Notes under the pieces: model-generated
What the model saw: only the letters and a program-made list of their open reading frames with translations
The model's database searches: none
What the model was told of the DNA's origin: nothing
From: Mesorhizobium sp. CA8
GTDB taxonomy: Bacteria > Pseudomonadota > Alphaproteobacteria > Rhizobiales > Rhizobiaceae
Direction: 5' to 3'
DNA length: 64,000 nt
NCBI RefSeq assembly: GCF_020164955.1
Contig: NZ_JAIUHG010000008.1
Location: forward strand, 162,451 to 226,450
Translations under genes and position numbers: made by a program
Part shown: positions 50,015-59,187 of the stretch, piece after piece
How positions within the stretch are numbered: the first letter of the stretch is position 1
How the letters are laid out: the number at the start of each line of letters is the position of its first letter

Positions 50015-51451
50015 ATGGCCGACATTGCTGAAACCCGCGCCGCGCGCCTGCGCCATTCGACGGCGGGCGCGTTGGCCAGCCTGTCGCTTGCCATGCTCGT
50101 CTCCTCGCTCGGCACCAGCATCGCCAATGTCGCGCTGCCGACGCTGAGCGTGGCCCTCGCCGCGTCGTTTGCGGCGGTGCAATGGGTAGTGCTCGCCTAT
50201 CTGCTCGCCATCACGATGCTCATCGTCAGCGTCGGGCGCCTCGGCGATCTGGTCGGCCGCAGGCCGCTGCTCATCGCCGGCCTCGCGCTGTTCAGCGCCG
50301 CCTCGTTTGCCGCATCACTCGCGCCGTCGCTGGCGCTGCTGATCGCCGCGCGCGCTGTGCAAGGCCTGGGCGCTGCCGTGATGATGGCGCTGACGATCGC
50401 TTTCGTCGGCGAGACGGTGCCGAAGGAGCGCACCGGCAGCGCCATGGGTCTGCTCGGGACCATGTCGGCGATCGGCACGGCGCTCGGGCCTTCGCTCGGC
50501 GGCGTGCTGGTCGCCGCGCTTGGCTGGCGCTCGATCTTCCTGGTCAGTGCCGGGCTCGGCGCCGTTGCGCTGCTTGCCGCCTGGCGCTTCCTGCCAGCGG
50601 GCGAAGCAACAGCGATGCGAGCCTTTCATGGGGAGGCGAGGGGCCGCTTCGATACGCTTGGCACGCTGCTGTTCGCCGCCACGCTTGCCGCTTACGCGTT
50701 GTCCATGACCATGGGGCGCGGCCATTTCGGCGGCCTGAACGTGGCGCTGCTCGGCGGGGCAATTGTTGGCGCGGCGCTGTTCATTGTCGCCGAGGCCAGG
50801 GTGGCGTCGCCGCTGGTCAAGCTCGCACTGTTACGCGATCCGGTGCTGGCGCCAGGCCTCGCCATGAACGCGCTGGTCTCGACGGTGATGATGGCCACGC
50901 TGATCGTCGGTCCGTTCTTCCTGTCGCGCGCGCTGGGCCTCGGCGCCGCGACGACGGGCGCTGTTCTATCGATCGGCCCGGTCGTCTCGGCATTGTGCGG
51001 CGTCATTGCCGGGCGCGTCGTCGACCGCCTCGGCGCGGCGGCGATGGTCGTTGCCGGCCTGATCGTGATGGTCGCCGGCTGCGTCGCGCTCGCCGCATTG
51101 CCAGGCCTCTTCGGCGTTGCCGGCTATGCGGCGGCGATCATCCTGCTCACGCCCGGCTATCAACTCTTCCAAGCGGCCAACAACACCGCCGTCATGGCCG
51201 ATGTCGACAGGAGCGAGCGCGGCGTGGTGTCAGGCATGCTGAGCCTCTCGCGCAATCTCGGCCTCGTCACCGGCACGGCGGTGATGGGCGCCCTGTTCGC
51301 CTTCGCCATGGGGACAGGGAATGTCGCGGCGGCGGCGCCGGCCGCCGTCGCGCACGGTATGGAGTTCACCTTCGTCATCGCCGCGGGACTGGTGCTGGTC
51401 GCAACGGTTATTGCGGTAGCTGGTGGTTGGCGGAGAGGGCGCAGCGCGTAG
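50015..51451 (+). CDS. MFS transporter, DHA2-like drug efflux type
   Basis: A 478-residue inner membrane protein with about 14 helices. Motifs: LGTSIANVALPTLS (motif D1-like), WVVLAYLLA, the loop RLGDLVGRRPLLIAG (motif A) and LGPSLGGVLVAALGWRSIFL (motif C and the WRSIF ending). This is the DHA2 drug:proton antiporter pattern. GGAGAAGAAATC precedes the ATG at 50015. The substrate is unknown. The neighbouring LysR gene is its likely regulator. Confidence 0.93.
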   Translation: MADIAETRAARLRHSTAGALASLSLAMLVSSLGTSIANVALPTLSVALAASFAAVQWVVLAYLLAITMLIVSVGRLGDLVGRRPLLIAGLALFSAASFAASLAPSLALLIAARAVQGLGAAVMMALTIAFVGETVPKERTGSAMGLLGTMSAIGTALGPSLGGVLVAALGWRSIFLVSAGLGAVALLAAWRFLPAGEATAMRAFHGEARGRFDTLGTLLFAATLAAYALSMTMGRGHFGGLNVALLGGAIVGAALFIVAEARVASPLVKLALLRDPVLAPGLAMNALVSTVMMATLIVGPFFLSRALGLGAATTGAVLSIGPVVSALCGVIAGRVVDRLGAAAMVVAGLIVMVAGCVALAALPGLFGVAGYAAAIILLTPGYQLFQAANNTAVMADVDRSERGVVSGMLSLSRNLGLVTGTAVMGALFAFAMGTGNVAAAAPAAVAHGMEFTFVIAAGLVLVATVIAVAGGWRRGRSA

Positions 51452-51818
51452 TCTCGCGCTAACGGAAGATCAGGTGCTTCCGCGATCACGCAATTCCGGC
51501 TCGATGTGGGAGCCCTATTCTCGCCAGCCGGCGGTGCCCATTCCGCCTTCGGCCGGTGCCTCAGCTACCCCAACGAACCCCGCCTCTGCGGCACCGGCCT
51601 CACTCATCGTGCCTGGCAACGCTGGCCACCCGGCGCTCGGCCTCTGTCCAACTGCGTTGGCTTTGACGTGATTTCCTGTGGCTAGGCATGCTCAAGCGGC
51701 CAGGTCGTTGCGCGTCTCGCGCGGCGTGGACGCAGCCATCGCGGCAAGCATGGCATAGAAGTTGGACGGAGGTGACAGGAAGTCGGCGGCAAGAAAAGGC
51801 AGGCGGTTCATCAGCCGC
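51452..51818. other. Stretch without a recognised gene
   Basis: 367 bases after the MFS gene. No frame with a ribosome site, repeat or hairpin was seen. It is probably the 3' flanks of the two neighbouring units. Confidence 0.4.
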
Positions 51819-51920
51819 CTACCCAAGCAGGAAGCCGGCTATGAGCACGGTAAGCAGCATCGAGGCCGGCACGGCAAGCAGCCAGCGTGCCTCCAGAACA
51901 CTGTTTCTGTCGTCATTCAT
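51819..51920 (-). CDS. 33-residue single-helix membrane protein under an EcfG-type promoter
   Basis: An ORF of 33 residues (MNDDRNSVLEARWLLAVPAS and the hydrophobic tail MLLTVLIAGFLLG). AGGAG lies 7 bases before ATG 51920 and an EcfG-type promoter is upstream, so it is likely to be a real small stress membrane protein. It is too short for most gene finders. Confidence 0.65.
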   Translation of the reverse strand: MNDDRNSVLEARWLLAVPASMLLTVLIAGFLLG

Positions 51921-51960
51921 GTCGATGCTCCTGTTGCCGTGCTGAAACCCCACGTCGGCA

Positions 51961-51985
51961 AACGAGCGCCGAAAGCCTTCGTTCC
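51961..51985 (-). promoter_or_regulatory. EcfG-type promoter of the 51920 small gene
   Basis: On the minus strand GGAAC (51985-51981), 16 bases, CGTT (51964-51961); 40 bases to the ATG. Confidence 0.7.
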
Positions 51986-52121
51986 GCCGGTCAGGCGAGG
52001 GTCTGAAAGCCTGGTCGGACTGAAGTCGCAAACGGCAGAAAAGAAGCCCGTGTGCAGCAACCAAAACAACGGCCTCGCATTGCCAGCGCGCTGATGTTTC
52101 GCGCACTGAACTGGAGCTGTT

Positions 52122-52316
52122 ATGAGCCTCGATAAACCCGTGGACGATCTGGAAGACCAGCCATATGAGACGGTGTTCTTCGCCCGCAAATACGGCCTGT
52201 CCCACCGGCTCGCCAAGACGATGATCGAGGCGAACGGCCCGGGGCGGCGCGCCTGCGATGCCGCAGCTAGGACCTACCTCAGCTATCTGGCGCTTTGTCG
52301 CCGACGCGAAAGTTGA
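52122..52316 (+). CDS. Small DUF3606-like protein
   Basis: A 64-residue protein with DLEDQPYETVFFARKYGLSH and the helix RRACDAAARTYLSYLALCRR. It is the paralogue of 34335-34544, sharing DQPYE, FARK and GL at the same spacing. GGAG lies 5 bases before the ATG. Function unknown. Confidence 0.7.
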   Translation: MSLDKPVDDLEDQPYETVFFARKYGLSHRLAKTMIEANGPGRRACDAAARTYLSYLALCRRRES

Positions 52317-52389
52317 GCTCGGCTCTCGGCGGAGTTCGACTGGCTGCCGCCGCTCACGCTCCGCGCCGGTTCCAAGCGCAGATCGTGCT

Positions 52390-52414
52390 GGAACCAAAGC
52401 GACAGGCAGCGGTT
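52390..52414 (+). promoter_or_regulatory. EcfG-type promoter of the 52456 gene
   Basis: GGAAC (52390-52394), 16 bases, GGTTTA (52411-52416); about 42 bases to the ATG. Confidence 0.55.
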
Positions 52415-52455
52415 TACCCCGGCGAAGGGATGCTGCAGGAATTAGGATTAAAGCA

Positions 52456-52761
52456 ATGAAAACAGTGCTTCTCGCTGCCTTGGCGCTCTGCGTCGCCGCA
52501 CCCGCCGTCGCTTCGGCGGCCGAGGCCGATGTCGTCATCAGGACACATCACAGGCATCATTATCACCATCGGCCGGCAGTCGTTATAAATGACGAGGGCC
52601 ATCGTCTGCACCATCGCCATCACGGCACCGTCGCCTTCTATGACAATGGCGAGCGCGGCTGGCGTCACCGCCATCACCGCCGCGACACGGTCGTCGTTAC
52701 GAGTTCCATTCACCGGCATCATCATCGGCCGGTGGTCGTCGAGGGTAGCTCCGACTATTGA
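52456..52761 (+). CDS. Small secreted His/Arg-rich protein
   Basis: A 101-residue exported protein: signal peptide (to ASAAEA), then several His-rich blocks (THHRHHYHHRP, LHHRHHG, RHRHHRR, IHRHHHRP) separated by short Val-rich strands. The His density suggests metal binding. It resembles the Tyr/His-rich trio at 42-43 kb in style but not in the Cys motif. The ribosome site is weak (TTAAAGC). It ends before a strong terminator. Confidence 0.78.
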   Translation: MKTVLLAALALCVAAPAVASAAEADVVIRTHHRHHYHHRPAVVINDEGHRLHHRHHGTVAFYDNGERGWRHRHHRRDTVVVTSSIHRHHHRPVVVEGSSDY

Positions 52762-52777
52762 GACACCATCTGTCATA

Positions 52778-52829
52778 AAAAATCCGGTCCTGCACATGCG
52801 CCATGACGCTCGAGCCGGACCGGATTTTT
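52778..52829. terminator. Bidirectional Rho-independent terminator
   Basis: AAAAATCCGGTCC (52778-52790) and GGACCGGATTTTT (52817-52829) form a 13-base perfect stem with a 26-base loop. Confidence 0.85.
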
Positions 52830-53103
52830 CATGCCTTGGAGGCACCGTGGTCCCTCTACCTAGGCCGCGCTTTTAAGTACGCCGGCCTGAACCCGGGCTG
52901 CCGCCGGGTGAGGCTGTCAACCAGGCCGGTCGGGATCAGGATGGTGGCGCCGCGCTCCCTGGTCGTCTCGCGCACCCTGATGGTCTCGTAAACGGCATTC
53001 ATGGCGCGCAACCGCAGCGCCGCCGTTCGGCGCAGGGTGCCCTTCGACGCCCATTGGACTTCGGCACGACACAACCCATATTTGAGGCCATGGAGCTTTG
53101 AGC

Positions 53104-54471
53104 GTGACCTTCGCGCGGGTGGCCCTTCTCGCCGCTGCCCTGGTGGCAGCGGCTGCCGTTTCTTCCGTCTCCTCGACCGAGGGCGGGAAGATCGCACTGA
53201 GGGTTGCTATTGACGGCGCTATAGGGCCGGCGAGCACCAGGCAGCTCGAGGAGGCGCTCGACACTGCTGCTGAACGCAACGCCGAAGTGCTCATTCTTCA
53301 GCTCAACACGCCGGGCGGCCTGGTCACCTCGATGCGCGAGATGATCGCCGACATCCTGGCCTCGCCCGTGCCCGTTATCGGCTATGTCGCGCCGGCCGGC
53401 GGCCATGCGGCGAGCGCCGGCACATACATCCTTTACGCCACCCATGTCGCGGCGATGGCGCCGGGCACCAATCTGGGCGCGGCGACGCCGGTCGAGATAG
53501 GCGGGCTGCCGTCGCTTCCAGGCGGCGACAAGGACAAGAACCAGAAGGGCGTCACCGACCGGCCGGCCGGCGACGAGATGATGGCCAAGGTGACCAATGA
53601 CGCGGTCGCGCTCATCCGCTCGCTCGCCGAGATGCGCGGCCGCAACGGCGACTGGGGCGAGAAGGCGGTGCGCGAGGCAGCAAGCTTGTCGGCCAACGCC
53701 GCCCTGCAGGAGCATGTCATCGATTTCGTCGCCCGCGACACTACAGAGTTGCTGCAGCTTGCCGACGGGCGCACCGTCGATGTCGCTGGCGCCAAGAAGG
53801 TGCTGGCGACAAAAGGGCTACCGGTCGAGACGCTGGAGCCTGGCTGGTTCATACGGCTGCTCTCCGTCATCACCGACCCGAACACCGCCGTCATCCTGAT
53901 GCTGGTCGGCGTCTATGGCCTTGTCTTCGAGTTCGCCAGCCCCGGCGCCGTGGCGCCTGGCGTCATTGGCACCATCTGCCTGGTGCTCGGGCTCTATGCG
54001 CTCAACCTCTTGCCGATCAACTATACCGGCCTGGCGCTGATGCTGCTCGGCATCGCCTTCCTGATCATCGAGGCCTTCAACCCCACCGTGGTGCTGGGGC
54101 TGGGCGGCGTCGCCGCTTTCCTGCTCGGCTCGGCCATGCTGCTCAGGGTCGAAGGGCCGGGCTTTGCCGTGTCGTGGGCGGTCATCGGCCCCGCCGCCGT
54201 GCTGACGCTCGGGCTGGCGCTGCTCACCGGAACCTATGTCTGGGCGGCGCGCAGGAACCCGCCGCGCGTCGGCGGCGAGGCGATGCGCGGCCTGCCCGTC
54301 GAGATCGTCGACTGGCAGGACGGCGAGGGCCATGTGCTGGCTTTGGGCGAGCGTTGGCGGGCGAGAGCCGACGAACCCGTCGCACCCGGCGACAGCGTTG
54401 AGGTGACCGACGTCAGCGATCTGGTGCTGACCGTGCGGCGTCGCGATGCGAGCAACAACGGAGTAAAATGA
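53104..54471 (+). CDS. NfeD-type membrane serine protease (long form)
   Basis: A 455-residue protein: signal peptide (residues 1-25), a ClpP-class protease domain (35-225) with [16 protein letters not shown] and the nucleophile-type segment [11 protein letters not shown] (Ser in the A-A-S-A-G motif) plus a Lys in the following helix, then four to five membrane helices (about 260-385) and a C-terminal OB-fold NfeD domain ([20 protein letters not shown]). Such proteins cleave stomatin-like partners. It starts at GTG 53104 (GGAG at 8 bases) and overlaps the slipin gene (ATGA). Confidence 0.9.
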   Translation: MTFARVALLAAALVAAAAVSSVSSTEGGKIALRVAIDGAIGPASTRQLEEALDTAAERNAEVLILQLNTPGGLVTSMREMIADILASPVPVIGYVAPAGGHAASAGTYILYATHVAAMAPGTNLGAATPVEIGGLPSLPGGDKDKNQKGVTDRPAGDEMMAKVTNDAVALIRSLAEMRGRNGDWGEKAVREAASLSANAALQEHVIDFVARDTTELLQLADGRTVDVAGAKKVLATKGLPVETLEPGWFIRLLSVITDPNTAVILMLVGVYGLVFEFASPGAVAPGVIGTICLVLGLYALNLLPINYTGLALMLLGIAFLIIEAFNPTVVLGLGGVAAFLLGSAMLLRVEGPGFAVSWAVIGPAAVLTLGLALLTGTYVWAARRNPPRVGGEAMRGLPVEIVDWQDGEGHVLALGERWRARADEPVAPGDSVEVTDVSDLVLTVRRRDASNNGVK

Positions 54472-55226
54472 TGGTCGGTTACGTGGCCTATCTCATCGTT
54501 GCGCTGCTGGTGATCATCTTCCTGTCGGCGGCCATCCGCATCCTGAGGGAATATGAACGAGGCGTGGTCTTCACGCTCGGCCGCTTTACCGGGGTCAAGG
54601 GCCCCGGCCTCATCATCCTCATCCCTTTCGTCCAGCAGATGGTGCGGGTCGACCTACGCGTGGTGGTGCAGGACGTGCCCCCGCAAGATGTCATCTCGCG
54701 CGACAATGTCTCGGTCAAGGTCAACGCCGTGCTCTATTTCCGCATCGTCGACGCCGAGCGGGCAATCATCCAGGTCGAGGATTTCATGGCCGCCACCAAC
54801 CAGCTGGCGCAGACCACGCTGCGCTCGGTGCTCGGCAAGCACGAGCTCGACGAGATGCTGGCCGAACGCGACAAACTCAACAGCGACATCCAGGAGATCC
54901 TCGACCAGCGCACCGATGCCTGGGGCATCAAGGTCTCCAATGTCGAGATCAAGCATGTCGACCTGAACGAGAGCATGATCCGCGCCATCGCAAAGCAGGC
55001 CGAGGCCGAGCGGCTGCGCCGCGCCAAGGTGATCAACGCCGACGGCGAGCAGCAGGCGGCGGCGAAGCTGGTCGAGGCCGGCCGCATGCTTGCGGCCGAG
55101 CCGCAAGCCATGCAGTTGCGCTATTTCGAGGCCCTGCACGACATCGCCGGCGAGCGCTCGTCCACGGTGGTATTTCCGCTGCCGGTGGAACTGCTCGGGC
55201 AGTTCATGAAGGGGCAGGGCAAGTGA
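54468..55226 (+). CDS. SPFH/slipin (stomatin-like) protein
   Basis: A 252-residue protein: N-terminal membrane helix ([16 protein letters not shown]), then an SPFH domain ([60 protein letters not shown]) and a C-terminal coiled coil ([20 protein letters not shown]). Slipins form membrane scaffolds and are the usual partner and substrate of NfeD, with which this gene overlaps by 4 bases. Confidence 0.95.
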   Translation: MMVGYVAYLIVALLVIIFLSAAIRILREYERGVVFTLGRFTGVKGPGLIILIPFVQQMVRVDLRVVVQDVPPQDVISRDNVSVKVNAVLYFRIVDAERAIIQVEDFMAATNQLAQTTLRSVLGKHELDEMLAERDKLNSDIQEILDQRTDAWGIKVSNVEIKHVDLNESMIRAIAKQAEAERLRRAKVINADGEQQAAAKLVEAGRMLAAEPQAMQLRYFEALHDIAGERSSTVVFPLPVELLGQFMKGQGK

Positions 55227-55249
55227 GGCATTGACGCTGCCGGTCTCTT

Positions 55250-55440
55250 CCTTCGGCCGCAGAGTCAATCAGCCTCGCCGCCGGAACCCTTGCGCATTCT
55301 GCCAGCACCTTGCCGATCGCAGCCCGAGCCTTTCAGCGGAAAGCTCGCCGTGCCGTATTTGTCGGCCGAAACCGTCACCTCGCCCCTGCCGCGCAGCATC
55401 GCCAGCAGCTCCGCTTGCCATGTCCTTCTCCATTTCGTGG
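55250..55440 (-). pseudogene. Decayed remnant of a small hypothetical gene
   Basis: Two minus-strand frames join to a coding-like sequence: ELLAMLRGRGEVTVSADKYG and TASFPLKGS, then after a shift near 55320, AIGKVLAECARVPAARLI. The A-D-K-Y-G-x-x-x-F-x-L-K-G pattern is typical of small rhizobial proteins of unknown function. No start with a ribosome site remains. Nothing else is seen in 55227-55647. Confidence 0.35.
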
Positions 55441-55647
55441 AGCCCTAAAACGCGGTGATAGCGGTCGAGTTCCGTCCGCGGCGTTGCCGGCGGAGGCGAA
55501 GCTCCGGAATTGGACTGGAGAGAAGTGCCATGGACTTTCTGCGCGTCTTGGTGGTTCTGTATCATCGATCGCGTCAGCGTCGCCTATTGCCTCGGCGCAG
55601 AGGGAACGGGAATCGCGTCGCCTGGCCATTGCCGGAGCCGTCCGCAT

Positions 55648-56610
55648 CTATCTGGCGCTCGTCGGCGTGTAGCCGAAGCGACGGCGGAAGCAGCGATTGA
55701 AGTAGGACACGTCGCTGAATCCGCTCATCATCGCAATTTCGCTGACCCGCGTGTCGTCATTGTGTCTTTGGGCGAGCATCTTATGTGCGCTTTGCAAGCG
55801 CAGCTCGAGCACACGCTCGGAGAAGCTGATACCCGTCTCCTGGAGGATGTCGTGAATATAGCGCGTCGACAGGCGGAGTTCTTTTGCGACGCCTTGTGCA
55901 GAGATGCCGGGGTCGGCGAAATTGTCTGCGATCTTCGCCAAGATTGCCCGCAACCTAGCCGCTCGCAGGCCGCGCAGGCCCGCCATTTCGGCGGCCTGAC
56001 CTTTTGCGCCGGTGACCAGGCCGATCAAATCGACAATCGTTTCCGTTGCATGTGTTATTAGATCGGCCGAGACGAGGGGGCGGCCAGTTTCAAGAAGTTG
56101 GCAATAGCGTTTGAGAAGATCGAGAGCTTCGTTGTCGGCGCCGATCTTCAAGGCCAGCCTGTCATCGATCCGTGGGAAGGCCTGTTTGAGGACGGCGCGT
56201 GGGACCACCACGTTCGCCCACATATTCCGGTCGGCACCGACCATTTTCAGTGCTTCCGATGCCGTGACCAGGACCGCTTCTCCCTTGCCGACGCCGTACT
56301 CGCGGCCGACCTGCGCCCCGCTCAAAACGGTGTCGGCCTTGTTGATCAGCAGGAGATATCCGTCGTTGCCGTCGTCGGCAATGTTGCTTGCTTTCCTCGT
56401 TGCATGCCTGATCGTTCCGGACATCTGGCCGAGAACCAGTGATCCGACAGCCGTGGCTTCGATCGCTGCCTCGAAAGGCAGGTCTGCGGATATGCCGTAT
56501 TCAACCGACCATATCTCCGCGACATGGATGTCCTGCCAGAGGGAAAATCGATCGCGTTCATTGAGATGCGAGGGCAACTGAGCCGATGAAAACACCGTCT
56601 TTCGCGACAA
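55648..56610 (-). CDS. AraC/XylS-family transcriptional regulator
   Basis: A 320-residue protein with an N-terminal AraC_binding_2-like part (RDRFSLWQDIHVAEIWSVEY, FEAAIEATAVGSLVLG) and a C-terminal AraC double helix-turn-helix (residues about 215-315): ISAQGVAKELRLSTRYIHDI, VSEIAMMSGFSDVSYFNRCF and FGYTPT. The start TTG 56610 is selected by GAGGTG at 5 bases; longer starts up to 56715 are possible. It is divergent from the LuxR gene; the 260 bases between are AT-richer and presumably hold both promoters. Confidence 0.9.
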   Translation of the reverse strand: MSRKTVFSSAQLPSHLNERDRFSLWQDIHVAEIWSVEYGISADLPFEAAIEATAVGSLVLGQMSGTIRHATRKASNIADDGNDGYLLLINKADTVLSGAQVGREYGVGKGEAVLVTASEALKMVGADRNMWANVVVPRAVLKQAFPRIDDRLALKIGADNEALDLLKRYCQLLETGRPLVSADLITHATETIVDLIGLVTGAKGQAAEMAGLRGLRAARLRAILAKIADNFADPGISAQGVAKELRLSTRYIHDILQETGISFSERVLELRLQSAHKMLAQRHNDDTRVSEIAMMSGFSDVSYFNRCFRRRFGYTPTSAR

Positions 56611-56870
56611 TCGAACACCTCGAAAAACTACAGCTTCAAAAAATTGTCGAACGCGATGCTTTCCAATCCGGGAATAACAAGCGACATTGATCGCTCGGCG
56701 TTCGACCGATCGCATTAGACCCTTAATCGAGTTTAACCACGCGTGGCGTCACCCCAAAGTATGACGTCGCGAAATCCTTCCAGACGGGATCGGCGTTTTT
56801 TTGCGCCGGGCGGCTGTCAATTTGTTGCTGTATTCATCTTTTTTCGCTCATCCCTCATGCGGGGCAGGGC

Positions 56871-58043
56871 ATGTCAGGGGGCGTGGTGGAGAGGCTGGGC
56901 AGCGAAGTACTTTATTCGATTATCGGTGAAATTTATGATTGCGTCTTGAATCCGGAAGGCTGGACCGGAGTGATGACCCGTGTCACCGAAGCTGTCGACG
57001 CTGCCTATACCACTGTCGCGCTGGCCAGCACCGCTGACAATCAGGGCCGTTTCGCGGCTCAATCAGCTTGGGATCCGGTGCAAATGCGCGCGCTCCAGGA
57101 GGATTATGATTTTGACGAAATTCCCGGATTGAAGGCCGCGGTCGTTGGCGACATTGACACGCCTGTTGCGACGCTGTCGCATATGAGCGAGGCCGAGCTC
57201 CAGCAAACGCCGTTCTTCCAGAATTGGGCCGGACCGCAGGGATTGCGCGAGGCTTGCATCACCAAATTCGTTCACACGCCGGACCGGATTGGGCTCATGG
57301 GCTGCACCACGCGTGCCAACAGGGGTATCATAACCGTTGAAGAGCAGCGGTTCCTGGCATCGCTCTCGCCACATCTGCGCCGCGCTTCCCTGATTGGAGA
57401 TCTGCTCGATCAGACCCGAATTACCGCCAATTTCTATCGCGAAGCGCTCGACCACCTCGCCGTGCCTATCGTTTTTGCCGGCGCCGACGGAGCAATCCTC
57501 TATGCGAATGGGGCTGCCGACCGGATGTTTTCCGGGCAGGGTCCCATTCTTTCCAGGAAGGGCTTGCTCCAACCGCAGAACCCGGTGGTCGCCCGCGCTT
57601 TGGCGGAAGCATTAGCCAGTGCTGCCGGCGCAGATGCTTCGCTTGGCTCTCGCGGCATAGGGCTGCCCGTTTCAGCGCCGGGTCAACCACCCGCCGTAGC
57701 CTATGTGTTGCCGCTGACCGAAGGAACCGCGCGCGCTGCTTTCCGGCCCGCCTGCGCTGCCGTCTTCGTATCGACCACGACGTCCTCTTCTCCGCTGCCG
57801 GAGGCCGTTCTCACGACGCTATTCGATCTTACTCCCGCGGAGGTCCGGGTCCTCCTGCGGATCGGTAGCGGATTGCCCGCGTCCAGGAGCGCCTCGTTGC
57901 TCGGCATCAGTGAAAACACGTTGAAGACCCATCTCAACCGGATATTCGCCAAGACCGGCACGAGGCGCCAAGCCGATCTCGTCAAACTGATTTCGGGCAT
58001 AGGCATGCCTTTCGTGACTGATCAGGCTGCCGCTCGCCGCTGA
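56871..58043 (+). CDS. LuxR-family transcriptional regulator
   Basis: A 390-residue protein. The C-terminal helix-turn-helix (about residues 320-375) reads LTPAEVRVLLRIGSGLPASR and LGISENTLKTHLNRIFAKTG, the LuxR pattern. A PAS-like segment occupies about 190-250 (LAVPIVFAGADGAILYANGA). The N-terminal part does not show an autoinducer-binding motif. The signal is unknown. The start at 56871 has GGGGCAGGGC before it. Confidence 0.88.
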   Translation: MSGGVVERLGSEVLYSIIGEIYDCVLNPEGWTGVMTRVTEAVDAAYTTVALASTADNQGRFAAQSAWDPVQMRALQEDYDFDEIPGLKAAVVGDIDTPVATLSHMSEAELQQTPFFQNWAGPQGLREACITKFVHTPDRIGLMGCTTRANRGIITVEEQRFLASLSPHLRRASLIGDLLDQTRITANFYREALDHLAVPIVFAGADGAILYANGAADRMFSGQGPILSRKGLLQPQNPVVARALAEALASAAGADASLGSRGIGLPVSAPGQPPAVAYVLPLTEGTARAAFRPACAAVFVSTTTSSSPLPEAVLTTLFDLTPAEVRVLLRIGSGLPASRSASLLGISENTLKTHLNRIFAKTGTRRQADLVKLISGIGMPFVTDQAAARR

Positions 58044-58292
58044 GCTGGCCGCGCCGAATTCCTCGTCGCGCTGGGCGGTGCCAGGTAGACTCACACCCAA
58101 ACGCCGCGTCCAGACGGCAATCGACTGAGGCTGTATGGCCACACTGACCGGGAAAGCGTTGCGGCGCTCTCCAGGACAATTCAGGTGCGGCTCAGCCCAA
58201 GACGCCGCTGGCGAACAATGCAAAACCTCGACGACACCCGGATCGCCGCCGAGCATTTCGCGGCTGGGGAAGCAACATTGGGGTAGCAAACA

Positions 58293-58982
58293 GTGAAAAC
58301 GGTTCTTCTCGCCACAGCCTTCATTCTGGCGCCTGTCGGCATCGCGTCGGCGGCGGACATCAATGAAACCTTGCCCGTTGCCGCCGACTACGACTGGTCC
58401 GGCCTCTATGCTGGCGCTCACTTCGGCTATGTCGCCGGAAAGTCCAATCTCTTCATCGCCGACGCTGGCCTTGGGGGTGCCGACGTTAACGCGCCCCTCG
58501 ACCCGGATGGGTTCATTGGCGGCATCCATATCGGCTTCGATCAGGAAATGGCGAACCGCTTCGTGCTCGGCGCCGAGGCGGACGTTGCTTACAGCAATGT
58601 GGATGGGGTGGGGACCTTCACCGGTGCCGGTGCGTTGCTCAAGACCGAACTCAAGTGGTCGGGGTCGGCGCGGCTGAGGGCCGGCTATGCGTTCGATCGG
58701 ACCTTGCCTTACATCACCGCAGGCGTGGCGGCGGCCAAGTATGAAATGACTGTGATCGCCACCAGCGGTTCAATACCGATCCACGACGAAACCCATCTTG
58801 GCTGGACGGTTGGAGCCGGCATCGAGCACGCTTTCACCGATAGGTGGATCGCTCGCGTCGAATATCGCTACTCCGACTTCGGCAAAAAGGATATCTCGGT
58901 GCCGCTGTTCGGTCCTGGCACGGTTGCGAACATCGATCTCAAGACGCACGATCTGCGGGTCGGCCTCAGCTACAAGTTCTGA
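58293..58982 (+). CDS. Omp25/Omp31-like outer membrane beta-barrel protein
   Basis: A 229-residue protein: signal peptide (VLLATAFILAPVGIASAADI) and an eight-strand barrel: YDWSGLYAGAHFGYVAG, GGIHIGFDQE, VLGAEADVAYSN, LKWSGSARLRAGYAFD, IEHAFTDRWIARVEYRYSDF, ending GLSYKF with a terminal Phe. This is the surface-antigen family of rhizobia and Brucella. It starts at GTG 58293 with GGGGTAG at 6 bases. A short terminator-like hairpin follows. Confidence 0.92.
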   Translation: MKTVLLATAFILAPVGIASAADINETLPVAADYDWSGLYAGAHFGYVAGKSNLFIADAGLGGADVNAPLDPDGFIGGIHIGFDQEMANRFVLGAEADVAYSNVDGVGTFTGAGALLKTELKWSGSARLRAGYAFDRTLPYITAGVAAAKYEMTVIATSGSIPIHDETHLGWTVGAGIEHAFTDRWIARVEYRYSDFGKKDISVPLFGPGTVANIDLKTHDLRVGLSYKF

Positions 58983-59000
58983 TCTGACAGACCGAACAAA

Positions 59001-59021
59001 ACCCCGGCCTCGCGCCGGGGT
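59001..59021 (+). terminator. Terminator-like hairpin after the porin gene
   Basis: ACCCCGGC (59001-59008), loop CTCGC, GCCGGGGT (59014-59021), then CTTGCTTG; the T-run is weak. Confidence 0.55.
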
Positions 59022-59187
59022 CTTGCTTGTGCCCGTAACGCATTCCCGCCCGCGGCGCGGGCCGAGAAGATGACGACGCGCGCTCGGCCGGTGAGCTCGT
59101 CGGCGCGACCATCGACACCTGCCGGCCCCTTCTGTGATCAATACGAAGTGAGGTGGAATTGGCGGCGCCGAAGCTGCCAATCTCGCC

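Noticed and set aside
52999..53715. Minus-strand open frame of 238 codons opposite the NfeD gene
   Set aside because: Antisense shadow of a family gene with clear protease and membrane motifs.
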